From Natrinema hispanicum (GTDB lineage Archaea > Halobacteriota > Halobacteria > Halobacteriales > Natrialbaceae), in assembly GCF_004217335.1 (NCBI RefSeq), contig NZ_SHMP01000004.1, positions 1-64,000 of the forward strand: DNA of 64,000 bases, given 5' to 3'. Position numbers and translations under genes: made by a program. Positions 1 to 7,660 of this stretch are shown piece after piece (position 1 is the first letter of the stretch; every line of letters begins with the position of its first letter). The notes under the pieces were generated by a model. It was not told where the DNA came from and made no database searches. It worked only from the letters and a program-made list of their open reading frames with translations.

Positions 1-30
1 CGTTTTCCGACCGGCACCGAACTCCGTTGC

Positions 31-444
31 ATGGAAGAAATCATCCGTGCTCGCGGTCACGAGCACGTCAGCGCCGAACACGCGAGCACCTTCGAAGTGA
101 CGACCGATGACTATCTCACTCCTGCGGGCGATTGCATTCTCGCGATCGAGGCCGACCGTTCCCCGGCTGATTTCGACCCCGAGTTCGTCGTGGCATGTCA
201 GGACGCCGACGCAACGATCACGGTCACGCTCGAGGCCGACGGCTACACGGAATCGGTCTCGGGACGTGGCCACCCCGATCTCGAACTGACCAACGAGCGA
301 AGCGCGGTCGGACGAACGAGCGACTACATCGACGACCGGACGATCATGGTTGGTGCAGAGTTCGCAGCCGAGGGGTTCGACCGCGACCTCGTCGACGCAC
401 TGGCTGACGGTGCCGACGTGACGGTGACGATTCGCGTCGAGTGA
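31..444 (+). CDS. DUF371 family protein
   Basis: A 137-residue acidic protein that matches my memory of the archaeal DUF371 family, whose members are about 130-140 residues and have no assigned function. The family-like features are an N-terminal RGHEHVSAEHASTFEVT stretch (residues 8-24) and a GDCILAIEADRSPADF segment (about 33-48). There is no signal peptide or membrane segment, so it is probably cytoplasmic. It lies 70 bases upstream of endonuclease III on the same strand, which may mean co-transcription. The family call is from recognition; function is unknown. Confidence 0.75.
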   Translation: MEEIIRARGHEHVSAEHASTFEVTTDDYLTPAGDCILAIEADRSPADFDPEFVVACQDADATITVTLEADGYTESVSGRGHPDLELTNERSAVGRTSDYIDDRTIMVGAEFAAEGFDRDLVDALADGADVTVTIRVE

Positions 445-513
445 CCGGTCGTCAGCGCCGCTCGAGCCACCGCTTCCGTCGCGGTTTTGTCCTGTCCGTT
501 CTATCATCCCGAT

Positions 514-1326
514 ATGAGCGATGATCCGGAGCCAGCCGTCAACATCAGCGGTGGCACGGCAGGTGGCGGTGTGGCCGCCGAGTTCGATCCAGCGACAGCC
601 GACACCCGCGCAGAGGCGGTCGTCGACCGACTGGGTGAGCTGTACTGGCAGAAGACCTACGGCGGGCAGGACGCCTTTACCTGTCTCGTCCGGACGATTC
701 TGAGCCAGAACACGAGCGATAAGGCGAGCCAGCCGGCTCATGACGCACTGCTCGAGCGCTACGATGGGGACGACGTCGATCTGGCCGAATCGCTCGCCCA
801 TGCCGAGCAGTCAACGCTCGCCGAGACGATCAGCTCGGCGGGGCTGTACAACCAGAAGTCCGAAACCATCATCGATACCGCCGAGTGGGTACTCGAGGAC
901 TTCGGCTCTGCCGCCGCGTTCGATACGTTCGTCAAAGACGAGGCACCGGCAGCGGTTCGCGAGACGCTGCTCGAGGTTCGCGGCGTCGGCCCGAAGACCG
1001 CCGATTGTGTCCTGCTCTTTGCGGGCGGTCGCGGTGGCGTCTTCCCCGTTGACACGCACGTCCACCGGATCTACCGGCGGCTGGGAATCGCGCCGCCGGA
1101 TGCCGATCACGAAACCGTTCGTGAGATCCTCGAGCGCGACGTCCCCGCGGCCAAGTGTGGCTTTGGCCACACGGCGACGATCCAGTTCGGCCGCGAGTAC
1201 TGCACTGCGCGCAAGCCTGCCTGTCTGGACGATCCCGAGGCGTGCCCGATGGCCGATCTCTGTGAGCAGGTCGGCGTCTATCCTGCGACGGGCGAGGTCG
1301 TCGATCCGGCCGACGCTCCCGAGTGA
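514..1326 (+). CDS. nth: Endonuclease III (DNA glycosylase/AP lyase)
   Basis: A 270-residue protein of the HhH-GPD family that removes oxidised pyrimidines from DNA and nicks the abasic site. The helix-hairpin-helix reads LLEVRGVGPKTADCV, with catalytic Lys at about 161. The catalytic Asp is in PVDTHVHR (about 180). Four cysteines at about 230, 237, 244 and 250 form the C-terminal iron-sulfur loop. Their spacing is 6-6-5 rather than the bacterial 6-2-5, so the middle of the loop is longer. The ATG at 514 is preferred over a TTG nine codons upstream. The N-terminus has an acidic Gly/Ala-rich extension of about 25 residues. Confidence 0.93.
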   Translation: MSDDPEPAVNISGGTAGGGVAAEFDPATADTRAEAVVDRLGELYWQKTYGGQDAFTCLVRTILSQNTSDKASQPAHDALLERYDGDDVDLAESLAHAEQSTLAETISSAGLYNQKSETIIDTAEWVLEDFGSAAAFDTFVKDEAPAAVRETLLEVRGVGPKTADCVLLFAGGRGGVFPVDTHVHRIYRRLGIAPPDADHETVREILERDVPAAKCGFGHTATIQFGREYCTARKPACLDDPEACPMADLCEQVGVYPATGEVVDPADAPE

Positions 1327-1410
1327 CCGGGCCGGCGACTCCTCTCGTCACTGTTGGCAGCCGGTCTCGGCTGTCCTCGCTCGAGTCCCCTCCCAGCGGC
1401 TAGTCACTGG

Positions 1411-1418
1411 ATTTATAC
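1411..1418 (+). promoter_or_regulatory. TATA box of bluB (leaderless start)
   Basis: The sequence atttatac is centred about 27 bases before the bluB ATG at 1443, so transcription should start at or next to the start codon. A leaderless mRNA leaves no room for a 5' cobalamin riboswitch. Confidence 0.6.
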
Positions 1419-1442
1419 AATGTTGATTGCAGTTGTGAAACA

Positions 1443-2144
1443 ATGGTTGCATTCACGGATGCGGAACGGGAGGCAGTGTACAAGACGATTTACGCCCGGC
1501 GCGACATCCGGCGGTTTCGTGACGATCCGATTCCCGAGGAGGTGCTCGAGCGACTGCTGCAGGCCGCCCATCACGCACCGAGCGTCGGGTTCTCGCAGCC
1601 GTGGGATCTCGTGGTTATCCGCAACGATGAGACCAAAGCCGAGATCGCGTCGATCGCAGAGCGCGCCATCGCGGCCGCCCGCGAGGGCTACGAGGAACCG
1701 CGCCGTAGCGAGTTCGCGGAGTTGAAACTCGAGGGCATTCGTGAGTCCCCGATCAACATCTGTGTGACCTGCGATCCGACCCGCGGCGCGCCCCACGTGC
1801 TGGGTCGCAATTCGATGAAGCGCACCGACGTCTACTCGACGTGTCTCGCGGTGCAGAACCTCTGGCTAGCGGCTCGCGCGGAAGGCGTCGGCGTCGGCTG
1901 GGTGAGCGTCCTCTATCCCTACGAGGTTCAGGGGGTGCTCGACATTCCGCCACACGTCAAGCCGATCGCGTATCTCTGTCTCGGCTATCCGGAAGACGGC
2001 TTCCCCGAAGAACCCGTGCTTCAGCAGGAAGGATGGCGTGAGCGACTCGATATGGAGACGCTCGTCCACGAAGAGCGCTGGGACGGAGACGAGTCGATAG
2101 CGGCCGATGGCGAAGCGGCCACCTCATCGAACAACAGTCGGTAA
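1443..2144 (+). CDS. bluB: 5,6-dimethylbenzimidazole synthase (BluB)
   Basis: A 233-residue flavoprotein of the nitroreductase fold. BluB uses O2 to fragment FMNH2 into 5,6-dimethylbenzimidazole, the lower ligand of cobalamin. Family hallmarks are RRDIRRFRDDPIPEEVLERLLQ-type sequence near residues 19-40, AAHHAPSVGFSQPWD (about 41-55), LEGIRESPINICVTCDPTRG in the middle, and a C-terminal NLWLAARAEGVGVGWVSVL segment. These separate BluB from generic nitroreductases. The last 20 or so residues are an acidic, low-complexity tail. A PduO-type cobalamin adenosyltransferase lies about 39 kb away in the window. Confidence 0.9.
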   Translation: MVAFTDAEREAVYKTIYARRDIRRFRDDPIPEEVLERLLQAAHHAPSVGFSQPWDLVVIRNDETKAEIASIAERAIAAAREGYEEPRRSEFAELKLEGIRESPINICVTCDPTRGAPHVLGRNSMKRTDVYSTCLAVQNLWLAARAEGVGVGWVSVLYPYEVQGVLDIPPHVKPIAYLCLGYPEDGFPEEPVLQQEGWRERLDMETLVHEERWDGDESIAADGEAATSSNNSR

Positions 2145-2261
2145 CTCCCTGCTCGAGATTCTGAGCGACTTCGAACTCGATTGGTCATCCGCGTGGCCGA
2201 CTCGAGCGCGCGCCTCGATCAAGTGGCGAGCGCTCGAGTCACGGGGGAGGGCAGGCCGACC

Positions 2262-2356
2262 GCACGGCGCGCGAACCTGCGCGCCGTGCCAATGTCGCCC
2301 TAGTGGCCTGCGGAAATCTTCGATTTCCGGGCGACCGGAGCGCCTGGCGCTCCGGT
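2262..2356. terminator. Three consecutive hairpins between convergent genes
   Basis: Three perfect inverted repeats sit in the gap between the 3' ends of bluB and fttA. Stem 1 has 11-bp arms (2262-2272 and 2279-2289) with loop gaacct. Stem 2 has 7-bp arms (2311-2317 and 2323-2329) with loop cttcg. Stem 3 has 11-bp arms (2334-2344 and 2346-2356) around one base. They may form a two-way terminator or be a repeated palindromic element. No long T-run follows them. Confidence 0.45.
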
Positions 2357-2406
2357 AGACATTGAAAGGGCGAGTGAGGTCTGTCAAGACCGAACGAGGG
2401 CTTTCT

Positions 2407-4341
2407 TTAGAGGAAACGGAAGGTTTCCAGATTCTTCGGCGCGAAGGTGCGCATGTCGTAGTTGTGATAGAGCGCACTCGAGAGGTCCTGTGTGGAGCGT
2501 TCGTCGCCGTGGACACAGAGGACCTTCTCGGGACGTGGGTTCATCGTTTTGACGAAGTTCTCGAGGCCGGCGCGGTCGGCGTGGCCGGAGAAGCCATCGA
2601 CGGTTTCGACGTCCATATTTAGCGAGAGGGTGCCGCGGCCGCCGCCGTTGCCCATGGCACCGACTTCGCTGGTCGGAATCTCGTCCCAACCGTTCTGAAT
2701 GCGTCGGCCGAGGGTTCCCTGGGCCTGATAGCCGACGAAGACGAGCGTCGAGTCCGGGTCAGGGCCGATATGCGAGAGCCAGGACATGATCGGGCCGCCG
2801 GTGACCATCCCTGAAGTCGAGAGGATGATACAGGAGTCGCCGTCGGCGACGTCCTGGCGTTCTTCCTCGCCGCCGTCGATGTGGTTGAATTCCTCGGCGA
2901 GGAAGGGGTTTTCGTCCTCATGGAAGATGCGGTCGCGCAGGTCGTCACGGAGGTATTCGGGGTAGGTGGTGTGGATCGCCGTCGCCTCCCAGATCATGCC
3001 GTCTAAGTGGACCGGCATCGAGGGGATGTCGCCGTTGCGCATCGCCTCCTCTAAGACGAGCATGATTTCTTGGGAGCGGCCGACCGCGAACGCCGGAATG
3101 ACGACCTTGCCACCCTGCTCGTAGGTCTCGTTGATGACTTCCTTGAGTCTCTCTTCGGAGTCCTGCTGGTCGGTCTGGTAGTCGTTGCGACCGCCGTAGG
3201 TCGACTCCATCACGAGCGTTTCGACCCGCGGGAAGTCGTTGGTCGCGCCGTTGAACAGGCGCGTGTCCTCGTAGTGAATGTCGCCGGAGAAGGCGACGTT
3301 GTAGAGGCCGTCACCGATGTGGAAGTGCGAGACGGCCGAGCCGAGGATGTGGCCGGCGTTGTGGAGGGTGAGTTTGACGTCCGGTGCGATGTCGGTGACG
3401 TCGCCATACTCGAGCGGGATGGTGTGTTTGATCGCTTCGCGGACCTGTTCGCTCTCGTAGGGTGGGCTGCGGCCTTCTTTGGCCGCGACGTCGAGATAGT
3501 CGAGGGTCAGCAGGCCCATCAGGTCCCGTGTGGGTTCGGTACAGTAGATCGGGCCGTCGTAGCCGTACTTGAACAGGAGCGGAATGAGCGCGGAGTGGTC
3601 GAGGTGGGCGTGGGTGAGGACGACGGCGTCGATGGTCTGGGGGCCAGCGCCGAGTGCCTCGGGTGCGTGGAGATAGGGCACTTCGCCTTCCGCGCCGGGT
3701 TTATCACCGCAGTCGATGAGGATGCGGGTTTCGGGCGTCGAGAGAATAAACGACGCGCGACCGACTTCACGACAGCAACCCAGTGTGGTGATGCGGACGT
3801 ACTCGTCGTCGGACATCTCCTCGCGGTGGATCTGTCGGCCGACCTTCTCCAAGATGTCTCGGCGCTCGTCGCGTTCCTGTTTGAGAAAACTCCGGACGTT
3901 CGAGACGGTCGAAGATTCGATCGGCGGGGTACGGACGACTTCGGGCGTCCAGCCGACGTTTTTCGTGATTTCGCGGAGCGTCGAGCCGTGACGGCCGATC
4001 ACCATGCCGGGCTTTTCGGCCTCGATGACGACTTCGCCGGTATCGGCGTGGAAATCGAGATCGGTCACCCCGGCTTCGTCGGGAATAACGCCCATGATCT
4101 CCTCGCGGGCCTGCTCGGGTCGCGAGAGAACGCTTGGGTCGGGCCGGACGGTGATCCGCTTGCGAAGCTTGCTCGCGAGCTGTCGGATGAGATCGCCCTG
4201 CTGGGCAAACTTTTTCGGATCGCGAGTGTAGACCACCAGTTCGGGGCCTTCGTATTTCACCGAGGAGACCGAGATATCGCTCGGTAACTCGCTCGTGATC
4301 TGTGCTTTGAGATCGTCGAGTTGCTGCTCTACAGTGCTCAT
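2407..4341 (-). CDS. fttA: Archaeal transcription termination nuclease FttA (aCPSF1)
   Basis: A 644-residue beta-CASP ribonuclease homologous to eukaryotic CPSF73. In archaea it cleaves nascent RNA 3' ends and causes factor-dependent transcription termination. Residues 1 to about 145 hold the two KH-type RNA-binding domains, including VIGRHGS (114-120). The metallo-beta-lactamase domain starts near 183 and carries the zinc motif HAHLDH (244-249). Beta-CASP sequence follows (VVIPAFAVGRSQEIMLVLEEA, SGMVTGG, FSGHADRAGL, CVHGDE). Length and domain order match the family. The start at 4341 keeps the complete KH region. It is convergent with bluB. Confidence 0.95.
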   Translation of the reverse strand: MSTVEQQLDDLKAQITSELPSDISVSSVKYEGPELVVYTRDPKKFAQQGDLIRQLASKLRKRITVRPDPSVLSRPEQAREEIMGVIPDEAGVTDLDFHADTGEVVIEAEKPGMVIGRHGSTLREITKNVGWTPEVVRTPPIESSTVSNVRSFLKQERDERRDILEKVGRQIHREEMSDDEYVRITTLGCCREVGRASFILSTPETRILIDCGDKPGAEGEVPYLHAPEALGAGPQTIDAVVLTHAHLDHSALIPLLFKYGYDGPIYCTEPTRDLMGLLTLDYLDVAAKEGRSPPYESEQVREAIKHTIPLEYGDVTDIAPDVKLTLHNAGHILGSAVSHFHIGDGLYNVAFSGDIHYEDTRLFNGATNDFPRVETLVMESTYGGRNDYQTDQQDSEERLKEVINETYEQGGKVVIPAFAVGRSQEIMLVLEEAMRNGDIPSMPVHLDGMIWEATAIHTTYPEYLRDDLRDRIFHEDENPFLAEEFNHIDGGEEERQDVADGDSCIILSTSGMVTGGPIMSWLSHIGPDPDSTLVFVGYQAQGTLGRRIQNGWDEIPTSEVGAMGNGGGRGTLSLNMDVETVDGFSGHADRAGLENFVKTMNPRPEKVLCVHGDERSTQDLSSALYHNYDMRTFAPKNLETFRFL

Positions 4342-4644
4342 AGGTCGCCAATGTGGCTTGCGTGAACTCGCCGTCCGGGATCGGGGACGCCGCCGGGCCG
4401 GGCGGAGGCGATCGGAGACAACTGACGGAACTCGGTGTCGTGACGACCGCTGACCGGCGGCCGCCGTGTCAACATCGGTGGTGAGTGTCGTCCGGACGGG
4501 ACAACGTAGCTCACACTCCGTCTCGTCTCTTGGATCATCGTATCCTACTCCATGCCTGACGAAGACGCTCCCGGATCGGTTATCCTGGTTCGTGCGGGAA
4601 GATTCCAGGGAGAACCCGCTTACTCGAGGCTATTCTTTGCGGAG

Positions 4645-4702
4645 TATAAAAGCCTTCGCAAAACTGGGACCGGAGCGGCGCTCCTGTTGGCCAACAGGAG
4701 CG
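4645..4702 (+). promoter_or_regulatory. TATA box followed by a 24-bp perfect palindrome
   Basis: A TATA box (tataaaag, 4645-4652) is followed by a perfect, loopless 24-bp palindrome at 4679-4702, whose left arm is cgctcctgttgg. The predicted transcription start is near 4672, so the palindrome lies at the very start of the transcript. That is the usual place for an archaeal repressor operator. It precedes the hypothetical gene beginning at 4779. The rest of the 4342-4778 gap holds no gene I can support. Confidence 0.5.
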
Positions 4703-4778
4703 TTGAACGCGGTCTCTCGCCGGTGTAGGTGTGACGAATGCTACAGAGCTTTGGGAGATGCGACCGTCGTCGATAGCA

Positions 4779-5261
4779 ATGCACGTCACGCCCACTCGCG
4801 TCAGCGAGGAACGAGACTGGATTGCAGCCCGTGCCGATCGCGTCGTCCCGATCATCAACGATGTCCGCGACGACCTCGGAGAGATCTTCGAGACCGATGT
4901 CGATGCGGTGACGACGACACAGTACCGTGCGGCGGTCGACGACGTCTTTGCTGACGGCGATCTGGCAGTCAACGTCGCTGCCTTGGTCGCCATCCTCAGA
5001 GACCTCGATGTCGAGGGCGACTATCCAGGGTTCATTGTCGATGAACTCCTCGGTCGCGAACTCGCCGGAACGATCGCCGGCGAGCAACCGCTTCGGACGC
5101 TCGGTGAGGCGACGTTCCACTACGCCGACGTCCACGTCCACGGCGACGCAGACGAAAACGCCGGCGTCGACGACTGCGAGGCCGCATTGGCCGCCGGCTT
5201 TCAGGAACGGCTGCCGGGGTGGAAGTGGACCGAGCGCGAGAGTCCGTTCAGCGTCGAATAA
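4779..5261 (+). CDS. Hypothetical haloarchaeal protein
   Basis: A 160-residue acidic protein that I do not recognise. It is predicted soluble and mixed alpha/beta, with segments such as ERDWIAARADRVVPIINDVR near the N-terminus and GFQERLPGWKWTERESPF at the C-terminus. There are no cysteine motifs and no membrane segment. The ATG at 4779 is chosen because in-frame candidates at 4731 (GTG) and 4758 add residues without family-like character. A clear TATA box plus palindrome upstream suggests an independently regulated gene. The stop codon touches a 110-bp palindromic repeat. Confidence 0.6.
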   Translation: MHVTPTRVSEERDWIAARADRVVPIINDVRDDLGEIFETDVDAVTTTQYRAAVDDVFADGDLAVNVAALVAILRDLDVEGDYPGFIVDELLGRELAGTIAGEQPLRTLGEATFHYADVHVHGDADENAGVDDCEAALAAGFQERLPGWKWTERESPFSVE

Positions 5262-5371
5262 TACTGCCGGACAGAACGACGTGAAGATCGGTCGCTCTGC
5301 TGCGGCCGTCACCGGTGGAGACGGCCGCGAATCCGCGACCGACTTCGTATTGACTTCTGTCCGACAGTATA
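5261..5371. repeat. 110-bp imperfect palindrome between convergent genes
   Basis: The terminal arms atactgccggacagaa (about 5262) and ttctgtccgacagtat (ending about 5370) are inverted copies with one mismatch. Inside, gatcggtcgc pairs with gcgaccga, and gcggccgtc pairs with gacggccgc. The structure fills the space between the stop codons at 5261 (+) and 5377 (-), so it could be a MITE-like insertion, a bidirectional terminator, or both. Confidence 0.6.
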
Positions 5372-5376
5372 AGCAG

Positions 5377-5937
5377 TTACGACTCGGTGCCGGTGGTCGA
5401 CTCGTTCGTGTCGCCGCTCACATCGGTCGAGTTGTTCGTCGCTCCCTGCTGGTCGTCGGCTGCCGCCTGTTGTTGCTGGAGTTGGTCTCGTCGCTGCGCG
5501 AACTGTTCGTACCGGTCGGCGGCATAGATCGCGTTGATGTCGCCGCTTTGTAGCGCACCAACGATGGTCGCAGGGGGTGCATCGATGAGGAAGAAGCCGA
5601 ACGACGGGGACGATTGTTCGATCGTCACGTCGTCGTTGGCGCTGGCCAGATCCTGGATCGCCGTTCCAGCCTCCTCGGTCAGCTCGCGCTGTTTGTCCTG
5701 GAACCGCTGACCAGCTTGTTGCTGAGTGATGCTACCGTTCTCGATGGATTGGCGGAGGTCCTGCTCGTAACTTGCCAGTTTCTCTTGATCCGGCATGACA
5801 GTCACGGTCAGCGGGCCATCGGCACTTCCCGAATCGCTCTGCGTGATCGACTCGAGTTGTGAACAGCCAGCGAGCGATGCGGCTGTACCGGTGCCAGCAG
5901 CTGCGAGGAATCCGCGACGGGTGGGGAGATTCGCCAT
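5377..5937 (-). CDS. Tat-exported lipoprotein, hypothetical
   Basis: A 186-residue predicted secreted lipoprotein. The N-terminus MANLPTRRGFLAAAGTG has the twin-arginine motif typical of haloarchaea, followed by the lipobox LAGC with Cys at 25. The mature part is acidic and polar, with a Gln-rich helical segment (RRDQLQQQQAAADDQQ) and a Ser/Thr/Asn-rich tail. It should be anchored on the outer face of the membrane. The start at 5937 places the Tat motif at residues 7-8; a longer in-frame extension to 6213 is rejected. It is divergent from nucS. Function unknown. Confidence 0.8.
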   Translation of the reverse strand: MANLPTRRGFLAAAGTGTAASLAGCSQLESITQSDSGSADGPLTVTVMPDQEKLASYEQDLRQSIENGSITQQQAGQRFQDKQRELTEEAGTAIQDLASANDDVTIEQSSPSFGFFLIDAPPATIVGALQSGDINAIYAADRYEQFAQRRDQLQQQQAAADDQQGATNNSTDVSGDTNESTTGTES

Positions 5938-6062
5938 CGTGTCGTGTGCGGGGTGGGAGGCCAATATACCTTCTGCGTTCGGCTTGACTCGAGGGCGACG
6001 ACTCGAGACGGAATCGACCCGACAGCGGGGAGCTTTTATCGGTCCCGACACTATCGCTGCCA

Positions 6063-6806
6063 GTGACGGAGTCTGAGCACGGCCAGCGGACGGAAACGCT
6101 TCAGGGACCGACGCCGACGGCCGCCCGCGACGTGATCGCTCGCGGATTCGATCGCGACGCCATCGTGACCGTCTTCGGACGCTGTACCGTCGATTACGAC
6201 GGCCGAGCGACAAGTTATCTCGAGGCGGGCGACCGCCACGTCATGTTCAAGCCCGACGGCGCAGCGCTGGTCCACACCGACGAGGGTCAGCAACCGGTCA
6301 ACTGGCAGCCGCCGGGCTGTGACCACGCCGTCTCCTGTGAGGACGGCACGCTCGTCCTCGAGAGCCGTCGGTCGACGCCAGAGGAACGGCTCACCGTCCG
6401 ATTTCAGGACCTCTTGCAGGTCTCCGCGCTGTCGGGGTCCGACGAGAACGACCTCGCACTCATTGGCACAGAGGAAGACCTCCGCCAGCGGATCTTAGAG
6501 GAGCCGGATCTGCTCGAGCCCGGCTTTACGCCGCTGGCGACCGAGCGCGACACGCCGGCGGGTGCGGTCGACATCTACGGCGAGGATGACGCTGGGCGGG
6601 CGGTCGTCGTCGAACTGAAGCGTCGACGGGTCGGCCCCGACGCGGTGAGTCAGCTCCGGCGGTACGTCGACGCCCTCGAGCGGGATCTGCACGCCGAGGC
6701 GACGGTCCGCGGGATTCTAGTCGCGCCGTCGGTGACCGATCGCGCGGCGCGGCTGCTCGACAATCACGGCCTCGAATTCGTTTCGCTCGAGCCGCCGGCC
6801 GAGTGA
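6063..6806 (+). CDS. nucS: Endonuclease NucS (non-canonical mismatch repair)
   Basis: A 247-residue NucS/EndoMS protein. The family cuts double-stranded DNA at mismatches and, in the archaea and actinobacteria that rely on it, works with the sliding clamp. The N-terminal beta-sheet dimerisation and DNA-binding domain covers about 1-115. The C-terminal PD-(D/E)xK nuclease domain shows Asp170 in GAVDIYG and the pair Glu184/Lys186 in VVELKR. The GTG at 6063 fits the family length. A typical C-terminal clamp-interaction peptide is not obvious. mutS is only 0.9 kb downstream on the opposite strand. Confidence 0.92.
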   Translation: MTESEHGQRTETLQGPTPTAARDVIARGFDRDAIVTVFGRCTVDYDGRATSYLEAGDRHVMFKPDGAALVHTDEGQQPVNWQPPGCDHAVSCEDGTLVLESRRSTPEERLTVRFQDLLQVSALSGSDENDLALIGTEEDLRQRILEEPDLLEPGFTPLATERDTPAGAVDIYGEDDAGRAVVVELKRRRVGPDAVSQLRRYVDALERDLHAEATVRGILVAPSVTDRAARLLDNHGLEFVSLEPPAE

Positions 6807-6823
6807 GTAGTCTAGTCGGCACG

Positions 6824-7279
6824 TCAGGCCGGATACGTCCCTTCGAGGCGTGTTTGCTCGAGGACGTGGCCGTCCATCGCTGACCGGAGTTCGTCCGCGC
6901 CGGCATCGGTGTCGAGGTCGAGCGACGCGTCCAACGTATACAGTTCGAACCGGTAGGTATGTTCTCTATCTGGCGGGTTCGGGCCGCCGTAGCCGTGCTC
7001 GCCGTAGTCGTTCGTTCCCTCGGTCGCCGCGCTCGGGTGCCAGTCTTCGGGAATCGTCGTCGTTGTCGGCGGAACGTTCCAGACGATCCAATGATCCCAG
7101 ATCTTCCCCGCGGGGGCCCGCGCGTCGGGATCGTCGACGATCAGCGCGAGCGCGTCGGCGTCGTCAGGAACGCCGTCGATCTCGAGTGGCGGGTTGACGT
7201 TGTCGTTCGTGTAGCCGTACTCTGCGGGGATTCGGTCCCCATCGTCGAACGCCGGACTCGCGAGTGTCAGGGGTTCCAT
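6824..7279 (-). CDS. YbhB/YbcL family (PEBP-like) protein
   Basis: A 151-residue phosphatidylethanolamine-binding-protein family member, often annotated as Raf kinase inhibitor-like. The family pattern is visible: PAFDDGDRIPAEYGYTNDNVNPPLEI near the N-terminus, then LALIVDDPDAR, WDHWIVWNVPP, and the C-terminal GGPNPPDREHTYRFELYTLDA. The anion-binding pocket residues, DPDAR and the HWIVWN His, are present. The biological role in archaea is not known. The ATG at 7279 (MEPLTLASPAF) is preferred over the ATG four codons upstream. It converges on nucS with 17 bases between stops. Confidence 0.88.
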   Translation of the reverse strand: MEPLTLASPAFDDGDRIPAEYGYTNDNVNPPLEIDGVPDDADALALIVDDPDARAPAGKIWDHWIVWNVPPTTTTIPEDWHPSAATEGTNDYGEHGYGGPNPPDREHTYRFELYTLDASLDLDTDAGADELRSAMDGHVLEQTRLEGTYPA

Positions 7280-7403
7280 CTCGATCACCAACTCTCGTGT
7301 CGGGCGTTCACCGCCGCGATAAAAGAACCTTACAGCCGGCTCGAGAGCTGGCTGTGGGGCGATCGAACCAGCGTACGCGGCCCGAACCCGTCCAAGCGGT
7401 CGG

Positions 7404-7547
7404 CTACCGACGAACGGTGAAGATCACGATCCCCAGTACCAGCAACATAACACCCCACCACCACGATTTGCCCGGGAGATACGCTAGCAGGAGGGTGACG
7501 ATGCCCGACGTGATGAGCGACCAGCCAATGGTCGTTCGATACGTCAT
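7404..7547 (-). CDS. 47-residue membrane protein
   Basis: A very short protein, MTYRTTIGW..., made of two hydrophobic segments (about residues 8-22 and 29-44) separated by the turn LPGKSWWWG and ending VRR. It is therefore a predicted two-pass membrane miniprotein. The ATG at 7547 is used because the upstream in-frame extension is Arg/Cys/His-rich and unlike coding sequence. Such small membrane proteins are common in haloarchaea. I do not recognise the family. Confidence 0.6.
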   Translation of the reverse strand: MTYRTTIGWSLITSGIVTLLLAYLPGKSWWWGVMLLVLGIVIFTVRR

Positions 7548-7660
7548 GGAGTAACATCGTCGCTGGCACGGTTGTGTGTTGTGCCGGATGGTGCCGTCTA
7601 CGGTCTGCTCGGCGTTCCACGCCGGCGGCTTGGATCGATGCAACCGACGGAGCGACCGGC

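Noticed and set aside
1326-1442. Cobalamin riboswitch upstream of bluB
   Set aside because: The TATA box predicts a leaderless transcript and I see no B12-box-like sequence.
3070-4287. 405-codon open frame antisense to fttA
   Set aside because: It is a shadow of a very well-supported gene. Its Val/Asp/Phe-rich composition arises from GC-rich codon bias on the opposite strand.
4620-5312. 230-codon minus-strand frame opposite the gene at 4779
   Set aside because: The plus-strand frame has a promoter and a more typical acidic haloarchaeal composition.
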